Shown: positions 25,239 to 34,290, counted from the first letter of the stretch. The stretch is 64,000 bases of DNA from 2-12-FULL-35-15 sp036386835 (GCA_036386835.1 DASVUX010000051.1:1-64000); one strand, 5' to 3'. Made by a program: numbers and translations. Notes: generated by a model from the sequence alone, not told the origin.

Positions 25239-27623
25239 CTAAAATTCGATCCTGTATCCCGCATACGGAAAAAGGCCGAGCTGGTATTCCTTTTGGGTGG
25301 TTCTTGTTTGAACATTATAAGTTTCGCGCAAAATATTCGGAGTATCAAATATATTCTCAATAACAATGAAAACGACCTGGGATGTTTTTTTACGATTGCT
25401 TTTGAAGGACAGCTTAATATCAAATCGGGAATAATCATTGTATTTTTTTGTGAATGCTTCATCATCCTTGTATATCACCGTATTATATAATGTGGAATTC
25501 TCCATATCTACAGGTGTGTACCTGTTTCCCCCGGCCAATGTATATTTCAGGTCCAGGGAAAGTGTCCTGTTCCTGCTTTTTCCCAGTGCCTGTTCATATC
25601 CGCATAGTGCATTGAACACATACCCCGCATTGTAGCTTGTATTATGAAGCACACCATTTTTCCCCCTGTATTTTGAATCGTATAATGATGAAGTAAGAAG
25701 AAAGTAGTAATGCCTGCTGAAGAATTTTTCTATGGTAAATTCAATTCCATAATTTTCGCCCGTCCCTGTATTTTCAAGTGTGTCCACCAGCGGGATCCCT
25801 TCAAGGGCGTTTCCAACATTGATCATGCTGAATGAAGAGTTCCAGTTTTTCTGTACAGGAATATTATAAAGATACTGGTAGTAGGCTTCTGTTTTAAACC
25901 GGAAATCACCGGCAAAGGTATGATCGTAAGCAGCTACAGCATGCTGGCTCCTGCTGAGGTCGAGGTTGCGGTTGCTTTTATAATAAGTATCCGTTGCCGG
26001 GATATAGGTGTCATAAAAATAGTAAATGACGGGCTGCATCTGGCTGTGCATTCCATATCCAAGACTCACATTCTGCTTTTCAGATAATTTATATTTGATT
26101 CCGAACCTTGGCTCTATCGCCTGTGAATTGTTTAGTAAAAAATTCTGATAATGCAATCCTGTATTCAATGTTAATTTATCTGAAGGCCTCCATTGCCAGT
26201 GAACAAAAGACTGCACCAGTGCGGCATTTGAATTTTTTACATCCAGGTCATAGATGTATTTATTATATACATTCGAATAAGTATAGGAACTTGCATTAAA
26301 GAAAATATTCTGATACGTTACCCCAGTCTTAATAAGGTGTCTTGCATTGAATTTCGAGGTAAGTGTATAATTAGCGATTGCGTTGCCTTCTGTGGATTTA
26401 TTTTTCGCGTCCCTGAATTTACTGCCATCAACAGGGGACAATGTATCAATGTAGGCATCCAGGTCTGAGGCGGAAACCGACAGGGACAATTTACCTGAAA
26501 CCTTGTTATTGAAAAAGTACAGGTGTGATAAGCCTGTTGCTCCCATTCCGGATTTAAAGACAAGGTCCTCACCCTTGGAAATGTATGACCAGTCGCCAGG
26601 CTTTAATTCACTATCCAGCAGTTCTAATTTGCCGGTCCCGCCAATACCCCAGAGCTGGAATACCCCGGCCTTCGCGGTGGGCACATTAACTTTGTAAGAA
26701 AGGTCCTGGTAGGCTGGGCTTGCTGAAACGCCAAAGCGGATCCCGAGCTTATTGAAAAGTTCCAGGGTGGAATATCGGTAATTAACAAGAAAAGAGCTCC
26801 CCTGCTTCTTTGAAATTGGCCCTTCCGCTCCGATCTCGATCCCGTTGATACCCAATTGCCCTGTAAATTCATTCTTCTCATTATTTCCATTCCTCAGTTT
26901 TATATCGAAGACAGCGGCATTTTTATTTCCATATTCAGCGGGAAATGCACCGGTTAAAAAATCAGAGTTACCAAGCACGTTGTTGTTCAGCATGCTGATC
27001 GGGCCGCCGGTAGCACCCTGAGCTGAAAAATGGTTCGGGTTCGGAATGTCAACACCTTCGAGCCGCCATAATACACCTAAAGGTGAATTCCCACGGACAA
27101 TGATATCGTTCCTTGCATCATTGCCGCTGGATACCCCTGCGTAATTCGCAACCATCTTACTGGGATCTCCCCTGCTCCCGGCATACCTGCCTGTTTCCTC
27201 TGCCTGGAAATTCCTTGCGCTGATCGTTACAAGATCATTATTCGCCTGGGTCTTATCGGCAGCAGCAGTAACTTCAACAACAGCCGCAGTGTACACCTTC
27301 TCCTGTAATTCTACAGTCAATACAACTTCCTTCCCGGAGGTAACAATAACATTCGTGAGAACCGCATCTTCAAAACCAACTGAACTCACCTTAAATGCAC
27401 GCCTTCCCACAGGCACTTTCTCGAGGCGAAAATTCCCGCTCACATCCGTAACAGAACCGATCAGTGTATCATTTTCAAGGAGAACAACATTAGCACCGAT
27501 GATCTCTGATTTGGAATCCGCATCGATGACTTTGCCGCGGATCGTCTGTGTATATGTTTGAGCGACCGCAGACGCAGCTATGAAAAACAATATTAAAAAG
27601 AATATTTTTTTGAAAGAGCTCAT
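25239..27623 (-). CDS. TonB-dependent outer-membrane receptor
   Basis: 794 residues. Signal peptide ends AAASAVAQT. A carboxypeptidase-regulatory-like domain (about 25-105; IRGKVIDADSKSEIIGANVVLLENDTLIGSVTDVSGNF in part) is followed by a plug domain (about 130-245; NDIIVRGNSPLGVLWRLEG, AEYGNKNAAVFDIKLRNG) and a barrel ending GYRIEF with a terminal Phe, as expected for BamA recognition. Typical SusC/FecA-like receptor for uptake across the outer membrane; no SusD partner or other transport gene is beside it, and the ligand cannot be inferred. A TACCTTTG element on its strand is 17 bases upstream of the start. Confidence 0.9.
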   Translation of the reverse strand: MSSFKKIFFLILFFIAASAVAQTYTQTIRGKVIDADSKSEIIGANVVLLENDTLIGSVTDVSGNFRLEKVPVGRRAFKVSSVGFEDAVLTNVIVTSGKEVVLTVELQEKVYTAAVVEVTAAADKTQANNDLVTISARNFQAEETGRYAGSRGDPSKMVANYAGVSSGNDARNDIIVRGNSPLGVLWRLEGVDIPNPNHFSAQGATGGPISMLNNNVLGNSDFLTGAFPAEYGNKNAAVFDIKLRNGNNEKNEFTGQLGINGIEIGAEGPISKKQGSSFLVNYRYSTLELFNKLGIRFGVSASPAYQDLSYKVNVPTAKAGVFQLWGIGGTGKLELLDSELKPGDWSYISKGEDLVFKSGMGATGLSHLYFFNNKVSGKLSLSVSASDLDAYIDTLSPVDGSKFRDAKNKSTEGNAIANYTLTSKFNARHLIKTGVTYQNIFFNASSYTYSNVYNKYIYDLDVKNSNAALVQSFVHWQWRPSDKLTLNTGLHYQNFLLNNSQAIEPRFGIKYKLSEKQNVSLGYGMHSQMQPVIYYFYDTYIPATDTYYKSNRNLDLSRSQHAVAAYDHTFAGDFRFKTEAYYQYLYNIPVQKNWNSSFSMINVGNALEGIPLVDTLENTGTGENYGIEFTIEKFFSRHYYFLLTSSLYDSKYRGKNGVLHNTSYNAGYVFNALCGYEQALGKSRNRTLSLDLKYTLAGGNRYTPVDMENSTLYNTVIYKDDEAFTKKYNDYSRFDIKLSFKSNRKKTSQVVFIVIENIFDTPNILRETYNVQTRTTQKEYQLGLFPYAGYRIEF

Positions 27624-27639
27624 ATTAGAATTAACCGGG

Positions 27640-27647
27640 CAAAGGTA
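27640..27647 (-). promoter_or_regulatory. Putative -7 element for the TonB receptor gene
   Basis: Minus-strand TACCTTTG matches TAnnTTTG, 16 bases before the receptor ATG. It is close to a divergent plus-strand -7 element at 27694. Confidence 0.35.
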
Positions 27648-27693
27648 TTTATTTGCAGGCTGCCATTTCTCATCAGGGCTTAAAATAATTCAG

Positions 27694-27701
27694 TATTTTT
27701 G
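27694..27701 (+). promoter_or_regulatory. Putative -7 element implying a leaderless transcript
   Basis: TATTTTTG matches TAnnTTTG and ends only 4 bases before the ATG at 27706, so transcription would start at or within the start codon. The same geometry is seen at 60588-60595. No -33 TTTG found. Confidence 0.5.
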
Positions 27702-27705
27702 ATCC

Positions 27706-28476
27706 ATGTTAAAGCAGTTCCTCGGGGCAGTAAGAGCTTATGGTCAAGCGTTCAATATAATAATTGAAAACAGGCTCTGGGGATACTTCTTTTTTCCTGT
27801 CCTGCTTTTCATCCTGCTGCTTATTGGCGGAACCGCTGTGATCGATTCTATTTCCGATCAGCTCCAGGGTTATGTGATCAGCTGGATAGGCATTAATAAA
27901 GCAAACTCCGAAGTATCCGCAGCTTTGCACTTTATTATCAGCATCGGACTGCGGATCATTTTCTTTTTTGTGTATTCCGCTATCTTGAAATACCTGGTCC
28001 TAATTCTCCTTTCCCCTGTCCTGGCTTTGCTCTCCGAGCGGATAGACGAGATCATCACCGGGAGGAAGTACACCTTTAATCCCCTACAGCTTCTGAAAGA
28101 TGCGTTACGCGGATCCCTGATCGCATTCAGGAACATGCTTATCCAGTTCGCACTGATCATCTGCTGTTTCGGACTGATGATGGTTCCTTTGCTTGGCTGG
28201 CTTGCCCCCGTTTTCCTTGCGGTGATCAATTATTATTTTTACGGGTTTGCCATGATTGATTATACAAATGAACGGTATAAAATGAGTATTTCAGGGAGCA
28301 TTGCATTTGTCAAAAAAAACAAGGGGCTTGCGATTGGCAACGGGTTTATTTTTGCGCTGTTTTTTGCAATTCCTTTTGCCGGGGTGATCGTTGCACCAAT
28401 ACTCTCAGTGATTGCAGCTACAATTGTAGCAGTGGAAGCACACAAGGATCAAAATGAAGTGTATGCAAAAAATTAA
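27706..28476 (+). CDS. EI24 / CysZ-like membrane protein
   Basis: 256 residues with four to six hydrophobic segments. The N-terminal GAVRAYGQAFNIIIENRLWGYFFFPVL, the central LVLILLSPVLALLSERIDEIITGRKY and PFAGVIVAPILSVIAATIVAVE are the conserved pattern of EI24 domain proteins; E. coli CysZ, a sulfate permease, belongs here, but no sulfur genes are nearby and CysZ function is not implied. A candidate -7 element ends 4 bases before the ATG. The 3' end overlaps the start of mqnA, so the two form a coupled pair. Confidence 0.8.
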   Translation: MLKQFLGAVRAYGQAFNIIIENRLWGYFFFPVLLFILLLIGGTAVIDSISDQLQGYVISWIGINKANSEVSAALHFIISIGLRIIFFFVYSAILKYLVLILLSPVLALLSERIDEIITGRKYTFNPLQLLKDALRGSLIAFRNMLIQFALIICCFGLMMVPLLGWLAPVFLAVINYYFYGFAMIDYTNERYKMSISGSIAFVKKNKGLAIGNGFIFALFFAIPFAGVIVAPILSVIAATIVAVEAHKDQNEVYAKN

Positions 28477-29206
28477 AGTTTCAGTCGTTTCTTATCTCAA
28501 TTCGAAACCTTTTATATACGGGCTTGAACACTCCGGCATCAAAGATCTTATAGACCTCCAGCTGGACATTCCTTCCGTTTGTGCCCAGAAGCTTATAGAT
28601 GGCGAGGTGGACCTCGGCCTGGTCCCGGTAGCCGTCATCCCTAAACTGCAGGAATCTCATATCATTGGGGATTACTGCATAGGAGCTGTTGGTAAAGTAG
28701 CTTCCGTAATGCTTTACAGCGATGTACCACTCAGCGAAATTGAATCTGTTCTCCTTGATTATCACTCGCGTACCTCTGTAACCCTTGTGCAGGTCCTTGC
28801 ACGCGAATACTGGAAGATCAATCCGAACTGGGTAAAAGCAGGTACTGGTTTTGAAGACAAAATTGAAGCCGGCACTGCCGGTGTTATTATTGGCGACCGT
28901 ACTTTCGGCCTTGAAGGGAAATACAGGTACGCTTTTGACCTTTCAGAAGAATGGCAGAAATTCACAGGATTGCCCTTCGTTTTTGCATGCTGGGTAGCCA
29001 ACCGTGAACTGCCCCGGGAATTTATAACAGAATTCAACCAGGCATTGGAAACCGGGTTAAAGAAAAGGCCTCAACTGATAAAACAGATCGAGGCCGAAGG
29101 AACTTATAAAACCGACATTGGCCTTTACCTTAATAAAAGCATCAGCTATGAATTGGATGAAGACAAAAAAAAGGCATTGGAACTATTTTTGTCATATCTG
29201 AGTTAA
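28454..29206 (+). CDS. mqnA: Chorismate dehydratase, menaquinone biosynthesis
   Basis: 250 residues, periplasmic-binding-protein fold. It removes water from chorismate to give 3-enolpyruvyl-benzoate, the first committed step of the futalosine pathway. Motifs are KVSVVSYLNSKPF, the LIDGEVDLGLVPVAVIP segment, and VLLDYHSRTSVTLVQ with the conserved RTSV-type sequence, then AGVIIGDRTFGLEG. ATG at 28454 or 28463 are both possible (MKCMQK). Its start lies inside the EI24 gene, 14-23 bp before that stop, an overlap that suggests translational coupling. Companion genes mqnB and mqnD are 10 kb away. Confidence 0.92.
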   Translation: MKCMQKIKVSVVSYLNSKPFIYGLEHSGIKDLIDLQLDIPSVCAQKLIDGEVDLGLVPVAVIPKLQESHIIGDYCIGAVGKVASVMLYSDVPLSEIESVLLDYHSRTSVTLVQVLAREYWKINPNWVKAGTGFEDKIEAGTAGVIIGDRTFGLEGKYRYAFDLSEEWQKFTGLPFVFACWVANRELPREFITEFNQALETGLKKRPQLIKQIEAEGTYKTDIGLYLNKSISYELDEDKKKALELFLSYLS

Positions 29207-29219
29207 AGCAGTTATAAGT

Positions 29220-29249
29220 TTTGTTATTAGTCATAAATCAATATATTTG
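29220..29249 (+). promoter_or_regulatory. Bacteroidota promoter (-33 TTTG / -7 TATATTTG)
   Basis: TTTG at 29220-29223 and TATATTTG at 29242-29249 with an 18-base spacer, slightly short of the usual 19-21. A start site near 29255 would leave about 28 bases of leader before the ATG at 29283. Confidence 0.7.
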
Positions 29250-29282
29250 TTTTTATAGTTCTTACTGAAATAACCTGATTCT

Positions 29283-30917
29283 ATGAAAAAAATTATCCTT
29301 TCTTCCATGCTGTTTGCCCTTTCATTGAGCATTTCCGCCCAGAAGCAGAATGTGATTGAAAAAAGCGAGGACATTGCCAAAATGACCCTTGCCCAGCAGA
29401 GCTTTTACGGTGGTGACTTTCCAAAGGCAATTGCACTTTACAAGGATGTGCTTGCCGGAAAACCGAATGATGCCAACGTAATCGGTCATATCGGTGAATG
29501 CTACTACGCAATGGGGCAGATGAGCGAAGCCCAGGAGAACCTTGAAAAAGCGAAAAGCATAGATGAAAAGGCATTTGAGGAAACAGCCCTTATCCTTGGA
29601 AAGATCTACCACGTTAATGGAAAACTGGATGAAGCCCTTACGGAATTTAATTTTTACAAGGCCCTTGTTGGTGACGGTAAAAAGGCAGAGCAAAGCGAGA
29701 TCAATACATTTATTTCACAAGTAAATATGGCCAGGGAGTCCATGGCAAAACCCGCAGATGTAAAAGTGGAGGGCATCGGGGACAATATCAATTCAGAATA
29801 TGATGATAAAGCCCCCATGGTTTCTGCCGATGGAAAAACGCTGATCTTTACATCCCGCAGGCCCGGCAAAACAAGTGCGCTTGATAAAGAAGGAGATAAC
29901 AAATACTTTGAAGATATATATGTTTCCCACTGGGATACAGTTAAAAAAATGTGGGGTAATGCAGACCTTATCCCGGGTTCCATCAATACGGAAGGACATG
30001 ATGCCTGCACAAGCATCTCACCTGATGGAAAACAGATCTATATTTATAAAAATGATATTGAAGGAGAATCCAGGGGCGGTGATATTTATGTTTCGCGGTT
30101 AAGTTCTTCGGGCAAATGGGGTGCAGCGAAATCTATGGGAAAACCAATTAATTCTACCTATTTTGAAGGTGGTGGATGTGTGTCGCCTGACGGGAAGACC
30201 TTTTACTTTATCAGTGAACGCCAGGGAGGATTAGGGCATGCAGATATTTATATGGTGAAGCGTAAAACCCGGACTGAGTGGGACAAGCCTGAAAACCTCG
30301 GGACGGAAGTGAATACCGCTGAAGATGAAGGAGGATTATTCCTTGCACCGGATGGAAAAACGCTTTTCTTTACTTCTAAAGGCCACAATTCCATGGGCGG
30401 ATATGATATCTTCAAAACGGTGAATGAAGGTGGTAAATGGACCAAGCCGGTGAATCTTGGCTATCCTATTAATACGGTAAACAATGACCTGTGCTTCTCT
30501 CTTGCAATTGATGCGACAACCGGTTATTTTACCAGCGACAGGAAAGGCGGGCTTGGTGAGCGGGATATCTATAAGGCAGACCTGTCGAACTACCCGGTGC
30601 TGGAAAAGGAGATGAAGCCTAAAGCTGTAAACACCGGGCCAACAATGGCAATTTTAAGAGGTGATGTTTTTGATGCTACGGATGGAAAAGCGATGGAAGC
30701 GGAAATAATAATTTTTGATGCGGAAGGAAAAAAAATAGGGAGTACAACTTCCAATGCCGAAGGCGGGGAATACTTTATGACGCTTGAGGCAAACAAAACC
30801 TACCAGGTGAAAATAGATACAAAAGGCTTTAAGCCTATTGATGAAAAAGTGGAAATTAAAGCTGCGAAAGAAGGTGCTACTACAGTTGTAAAACACTACC
30901 TGCTTTATAAGAAATAA
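29283..30917 (+). CDS. TPR and PD40 beta-propeller repeat protein (PorE/OmpA-family relative lacking the OmpA domain)
   Basis: 544 residues, signal peptide ending SISAQ. About 25-130 is TPR-like (QSFYGGDFPKAIALYKDVL, GHIGECYYAMGQMSEAQENL). About 160-430 contains a series of PD40/TolB-type propeller blades (MVSADGKTLIFTSRRPG, TSISPDGKQIYIY, GCVSPDGKTFYFISER, LAPDGKTLFFTSKG). About 450-540 is a carboxypeptidase-regulatory/CNA-B-like beta sandwich (AILRGDVFDATDGKAMEAE). In Bacteroidota this architecture normally ends in an OmpA peptidoglycan-binding domain (as in PorE of the T9SS); here it stops before it. Probably a periplasmic or outer-membrane associated scaffold. Strong promoter upstream and terminator downstream: monocistronic. 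Confidence 0.85.
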   Translation: MKKIILSSMLFALSLSISAQKQNVIEKSEDIAKMTLAQQSFYGGDFPKAIALYKDVLAGKPNDANVIGHIGECYYAMGQMSEAQENLEKAKSIDEKAFEETALILGKIYHVNGKLDEALTEFNFYKALVGDGKKAEQSEINTFISQVNMARESMAKPADVKVEGIGDNINSEYDDKAPMVSADGKTLIFTSRRPGKTSALDKEGDNKYFEDIYVSHWDTVKKMWGNADLIPGSINTEGHDACTSISPDGKQIYIYKNDIEGESRGGDIYVSRLSSSGKWGAAKSMGKPINSTYFEGGGCVSPDGKTFYFISERQGGLGHADIYMVKRKTRTEWDKPENLGTEVNTAEDEGGLFLAPDGKTLFFTSKGHNSMGGYDIFKTVNEGGKWTKPVNLGYPINTVNNDLCFSLAIDATTGYFTSDRKGGLGERDIYKADLSNYPVLEKEMKPKAVNTGPTMAILRGDVFDATDGKAMEAEIIIFDAEGKKIGSTTSNAEGGEYFMTLEANKTYQVKIDTKGFKPIDEKVEIKAAKEGATTVVKHYLLYKK

Positions 30918-30920
30918 ATA

Positions 30921-30949
30921 AAAAAGCCTCAGGAAATTGAGGCTTTTTT
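30921..30949. terminator. Bidirectional hairpin terminator
   Basis: Stem aaaaagcctca / tgaggcttttt with a 6-base loop, T-rich on both strands, between the PD40 gene and the convergent response regulator. Confidence 0.88.
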
Positions 30950-30977
30950 ATTACTACTATTTCGGTTTTCTCTTCTT

Positions 30978-31364
30978 TTATTTAAGACAAAAGTTCAGGG
31001 TTTTTGTCAGCTCGGCCACACTAGTTGGTTTCACAATGAACCCTGCGGCACCAAGCCGATGCGTTTCGGCAACTGCTTCCGGGTCCGCTGATGTTGAATA
31101 CATATACACCGGGATTCCCTGCATGTGGACCAACTTCTTTATTTCGACAAGGCAATCCTTCCCATTCATCCGGGGCATATTCATATCAATAAAAATATAA
31201 TCCGGGATATTGGCAAGGTCCTGGAGCCTTTCAAGGGCCTCCGCTCCGTCATTCACATGTACGCAATTCACTTTACTTTTCAGATCTGCAAGAGCCATAC
31301 AAAAGATCTCTCTGTCGTCCGGATCATCATCGATCAAAAAACAAGTCACCTCTTTTTTTGACAT
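30978..31364 (-). CDS. Single-domain response regulator (receiver only)
   Basis: 128 residues, a receiver domain with no output domain. Acidic pocket residues D12-D14 lie in LIDDDPDD, the phosphoacceptor is Asp60 in FIDMNMP, Thr91 follows in MYSTS, and Lys112 in VKP: a complete active set. It is of the Rcp1/CheY-like type seen next to hybrid or phytochrome-like kinases. It lies 101 bp downstream of the CZB-PAS histidine kinase and may have its own promoter. It should relay phosphate or sequester it, not bind DNA. Confidence 0.9.
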   Translation of the reverse strand: MSKKEVTCFLIDDDPDDREIFCMALADLKSKVNCVHVNDGAEALERLQDLANIPDYIFIDMNMPRMNGKDCLVEIKKLVHMQGIPVYMYSTSADPEAVAETHRLGAAGFIVKPTSVAELTKTLNFCLK

Positions 31365-31383
31365 AGTATTATTTTCTCCGCTT

Positions 31384-31391
31384 CAAATTTA
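31384..31391 (-). promoter_or_regulatory. Putative -7 element for the response regulator
   Basis: Minus-strand TAAATTTG, 19 bases before the ATG at 31364, in the gap behind the kinase gene. It suggests the receiver can be transcribed without the kinase. Confidence 0.4.
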
Positions 31392-31465
31392 ACTTAAAAA
31401 AGGCCAGGATGACAGGTACTGATTTTTAAACAGAATAAATATTTTTACGGGGAAAAACTTCTACG

Positions 31466-33838
31466 TTATAAGGGGAGATAAACATAAAAGCTGGTGCCTT
31501 TGCCAGGCTCACTTTTAACAAAAACCTGCCCCCTGTGATTTTCTGCGATCTTTTTAACCATCGCCAGCCCTATCCCTGCCCCGGGAAATAATTTAGAGGT
31601 CTGTAACCGCCTGAACATTTTAAAAACCTGTTCAGAATACTTCTGTTCGAAACCAATCCCGTTATCTTTAAACACAAGCTCTATATATTTATTTCCTCCA
31701 TCTGCAGATGCCGGATCGTTTTGTACTATAACCTTCGAGGTTATACTCACAACTGGTTTTTTATCCGAAAACTTTAATCCATTTGAGACCAGGCAAAAGA
31801 ACAATTGTTTCAGCTGCTCCTCTATTCCGAAAACAGGAAGAAGCTTCGGGCTTCTGATCAGTGCTTTTTTCGCTTTGATAACCGGCTGTAATTTATCAAG
31901 GGTTGCTGTTAAAACATCATCAAGATTCACCGTTGAAAAACCATCTTCAGAAGATGACAATTTACTGAAATCAAGCACTGCCCGGATAAGGTCAGACATC
32001 GAGCGGGAAGCATGCGTAATGTTTTCCAGATAATCCTTCACCCTTGGAGGATTTTGTAAATTTTTAGCGATAAGCCCCGTAAAAATCTGGATCTTTCTTA
32101 ATGGCTCCTGCAGATCATGGTTCGCTATATACCTGAATGCTTCTAGTTCCCTGTTGTTCTTTTCAAGCACAGCATTCTTATCTTCAAGTTTTTTATTTGC
32201 GCTTATTAACCTTTCGGAAGCTTCCACTATTGATGTATTGTCATGAGCAATCATCAGCACGCTGAAAACTTTATTCTTATTATCACGCAGCGGCAGAATG
32301 GTTACTTCAAAATAGCCTTTCAGAATCGGGGAGCGGTAATTGAAATTATGGATTACTTCACCCTTTAAAGCTTTCCGCAGGTCCTTATACATACTGGTTT
32401 GAAGGACCTGTGGAAAAACCTTATGGATCTGCTGCCCGATTATTTTATCGGGCTTTTTCCTGTATGCTTTAAGCGCATTATCATTGAGGATTAAGAACCG
32501 GAGCTTTGTATCAAGAACTGCTATATTATCTATGGAAGTGTTAATCACACGATCCGAGAGTTCTTTCTGCTTGCTGAGCAATTCATTCTTTAAAGTGAGT
32601 TCTTTTGTCCGGAGAACCACGTTCTTCTCCAGTCTCTCATTCAGGGTCTTCTGGTCGGTCACATCCAGCGTGGTCCCATACATTTTCCGCGGATTCCGTT
32701 TCTTGTCAAAGAGGATCCTTCCACAGAATTTCACCCACCTCGTACTGTTATTCGGCTTGATGATCCTCGCCTCATACAGCAGCATCCCGGACCGCATTGC
32801 TTTTTCAATTGCCCTGACCCTGATATTCCTGTCATCAGGATGAATACGGTCTGCAAACATTTTATGAGAAATCTCAAAACCTTTTGGATAGCCGAATATT
32901 TTCAAGAGCCGTTCAGAATAAATGAACTCACCGGAATTCATATTCCATTCAAAAGAGCCCATTTCAGCCGCATCAATCGCGATCTTCAGCCTGGTTTCAT
33001 TTTCCTCCGACCGCTTCCTCAAATTGACCTGTTCGGAAACATCATACCCGAAAACAAGGATGCCGGTGGTCTCATTCCTGCGGTTAATGATTGGTTTATA
33101 AATAAAGTTAACGTATAGCTTTTCAAGGGTCCCGTCATCCTTTTCAAATACCACGGGAACTTCTTTCCCTGTAAAAGCCCGTTGTTTCTCATACACCTTA
33201 TCAAGTAATTCAAATACACCCTGCCCCTCCAGTTCAGGCATTGCTTTCCTTATTTCTTTGCCTTTAAGCTCCCGGTTCCCTATCACTTGTTTATAAGAGG
33301 GATTAAGCAGCTGGAATTCGTGCCGGGGACCTTTTAAAACACAAAACAAGCCGGGTGCCTGCATGAAAAAATCAAAAAGCGTATCGTGCTCTTTCATCAG
33401 ATCCCAGTTCATTTCAAGAACTGCCTTGTTTAATTGTTCACTATGATTGAATTCCGGAAGCGGTGGGTCGTGTAATGAGGAAAACTGGTGGATCCTGAGT
33501 TTATTTTGAATCCCGGTGATAGTGGCAGTCATACCCGCTGAAAGAGTTTCAATCTCTTTTAACAGTACTGATGCCTTTTCTTTAAGATGGACTTTATCCG
33601 TATCCAGCAGTTCTATGATCCGGTGATGCAGGTCTGAGTGCATCTTTTCCAGTATATGGATCTCCGGGATCTTCTTAAATTTCTCGAGTCCTTCAGCATA
33701 AAGCCATTTACCTAATGAACATTCATAGTGATGACAGCGAAGATCATCTGCATGTTTTTTATTTTCAAAAACAAACGAATGGAGCTGATCCCGGAGCCGA
33801 ACATGATTTTCACTTTCGCAAGTAAGATCTATATTCAT
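31466..33838 (-). CDS. CZB-PAS sensor histidine kinase
   Basis: 790 residues with no transmembrane helix, so a cytoplasmic sensor. About 8-110 is a chemoreceptor zinc-binding (CZB) domain: CHHYECSLGKWLYAEGL, then HILEKMHSDLHHRI, with the expected His/Cys zinc ligands. Three PAS-like modules follow at about 145-285, 285-415 (with the PAC segment WVKFCGRILFDKKRNPRK) and 430-550. The HisKA box is NHDLQEPLRKIQIF (His about 573) and HATPase_c motifs are LVSNGLKFSD, KDNGIGFE and GAGIGLAMVKK. CZB domains are usually found on chemoreceptors and diguanylate cyclases, so this N-terminal placement on a kinase is uncommon. It sits between two receiver-only proteins, 32 bp after one. Signal probably Zn or redox; inferred. 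Confidence 0.88.
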   Translation of the reverse strand: MNIDLTCESENHVRLRDQLHSFVFENKKHADDLRCHHYECSLGKWLYAEGLEKFKKIPEIHILEKMHSDLHHRIIELLDTDKVHLKEKASVLLKEIETLSAGMTATITGIQNKLRIHQFSSLHDPPLPEFNHSEQLNKAVLEMNWDLMKEHDTLFDFFMQAPGLFCVLKGPRHEFQLLNPSYKQVIGNRELKGKEIRKAMPELEGQGVFELLDKVYEKQRAFTGKEVPVVFEKDDGTLEKLYVNFIYKPIINRRNETTGILVFGYDVSEQVNLRKRSEENETRLKIAIDAAEMGSFEWNMNSGEFIYSERLLKIFGYPKGFEISHKMFADRIHPDDRNIRVRAIEKAMRSGMLLYEARIIKPNNSTRWVKFCGRILFDKKRNPRKMYGTTLDVTDQKTLNERLEKNVVLRTKELTLKNELLSKQKELSDRVINTSIDNIAVLDTKLRFLILNDNALKAYRKKPDKIIGQQIHKVFPQVLQTSMYKDLRKALKGEVIHNFNYRSPILKGYFEVTILPLRDNKNKVFSVLMIAHDNTSIVEASERLISANKKLEDKNAVLEKNNRELEAFRYIANHDLQEPLRKIQIFTGLIAKNLQNPPRVKDYLENITHASRSMSDLIRAVLDFSKLSSSEDGFSTVNLDDVLTATLDKLQPVIKAKKALIRSPKLLPVFGIEEQLKQLFFCLVSNGLKFSDKKPVVSITSKVIVQNDPASADGGNKYIELVFKDNGIGFEQKYSEQVFKMFRRLQTSKLFPGAGIGLAMVKKIAENHRGQVFVKSEPGKGTSFYVYLPL

Positions 33839-33870
33839 CGGTAAAAAATTAGCAGGTGATGCAGGCCAGA

Positions 33871-34290
33871 TTATCCGGAGCTGGCAGATTTTTTCCGCTT
33901 CTTGTACTTACTGTAAATATCGGAGAGTATATTTACAAGGTCATTTATGTTATTCGGCTTGACGATATAATCTTCTATACCCATTTTTTTCGTTGCGCTT
34001 ACCGTTTCAGGGTCAGCAGTGGTCGAATACATAAAGACAGGTATATCTTTTAGTCTTTCTGCCTGTTTTAAGCGTTGCAGGCATTCAACACCATCCATTT
34101 TCGGCATATTCACATCCAGGAATATTATATCAGGCAACTGTTCAATAGTATTCAGCTTAGCCAATCCTTCAGTACCATCTCCAGCAAATAAACAAACGAT
34201 GTCAGCATCTATTTCTTCCGTAATGATAGAGAAGATCTTTTGATCATCTATGTCATCATCTATCAAAAAACATCGTAAGGGATCATTCAT
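33871..34290 (-). CDS. Single-domain response regulator (receiver only)
   Basis: 139 residues. Acidic pocket D11-D13 (LIDDDIDD), phosphoacceptor Asp59 (FLDVNMP), YSTTADPE and VKP are all present. It ends in a basic tail KKRKKSASSG. It is the first gene of the signalling cluster, with 32 bp to the histidine kinase start, so the two are most likely co-transcribed. It resembles the receiver at 30978-31364 and the two may have arisen by duplication, but they differ enough to have different roles. Confidence 0.88.
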   Translation of the reverse strand: MNDPLRCFLIDDDIDDQKIFSIITEEIDADIVCLFAGDGTEGLAKLNTIEQLPDIIFLDVNMPKMDGVECLQRLKQAERLKDIPVFMYSTTADPETVSATKKMGIEDYIVKPNNINDLVNILSDIYSKYKKRKKSASSG

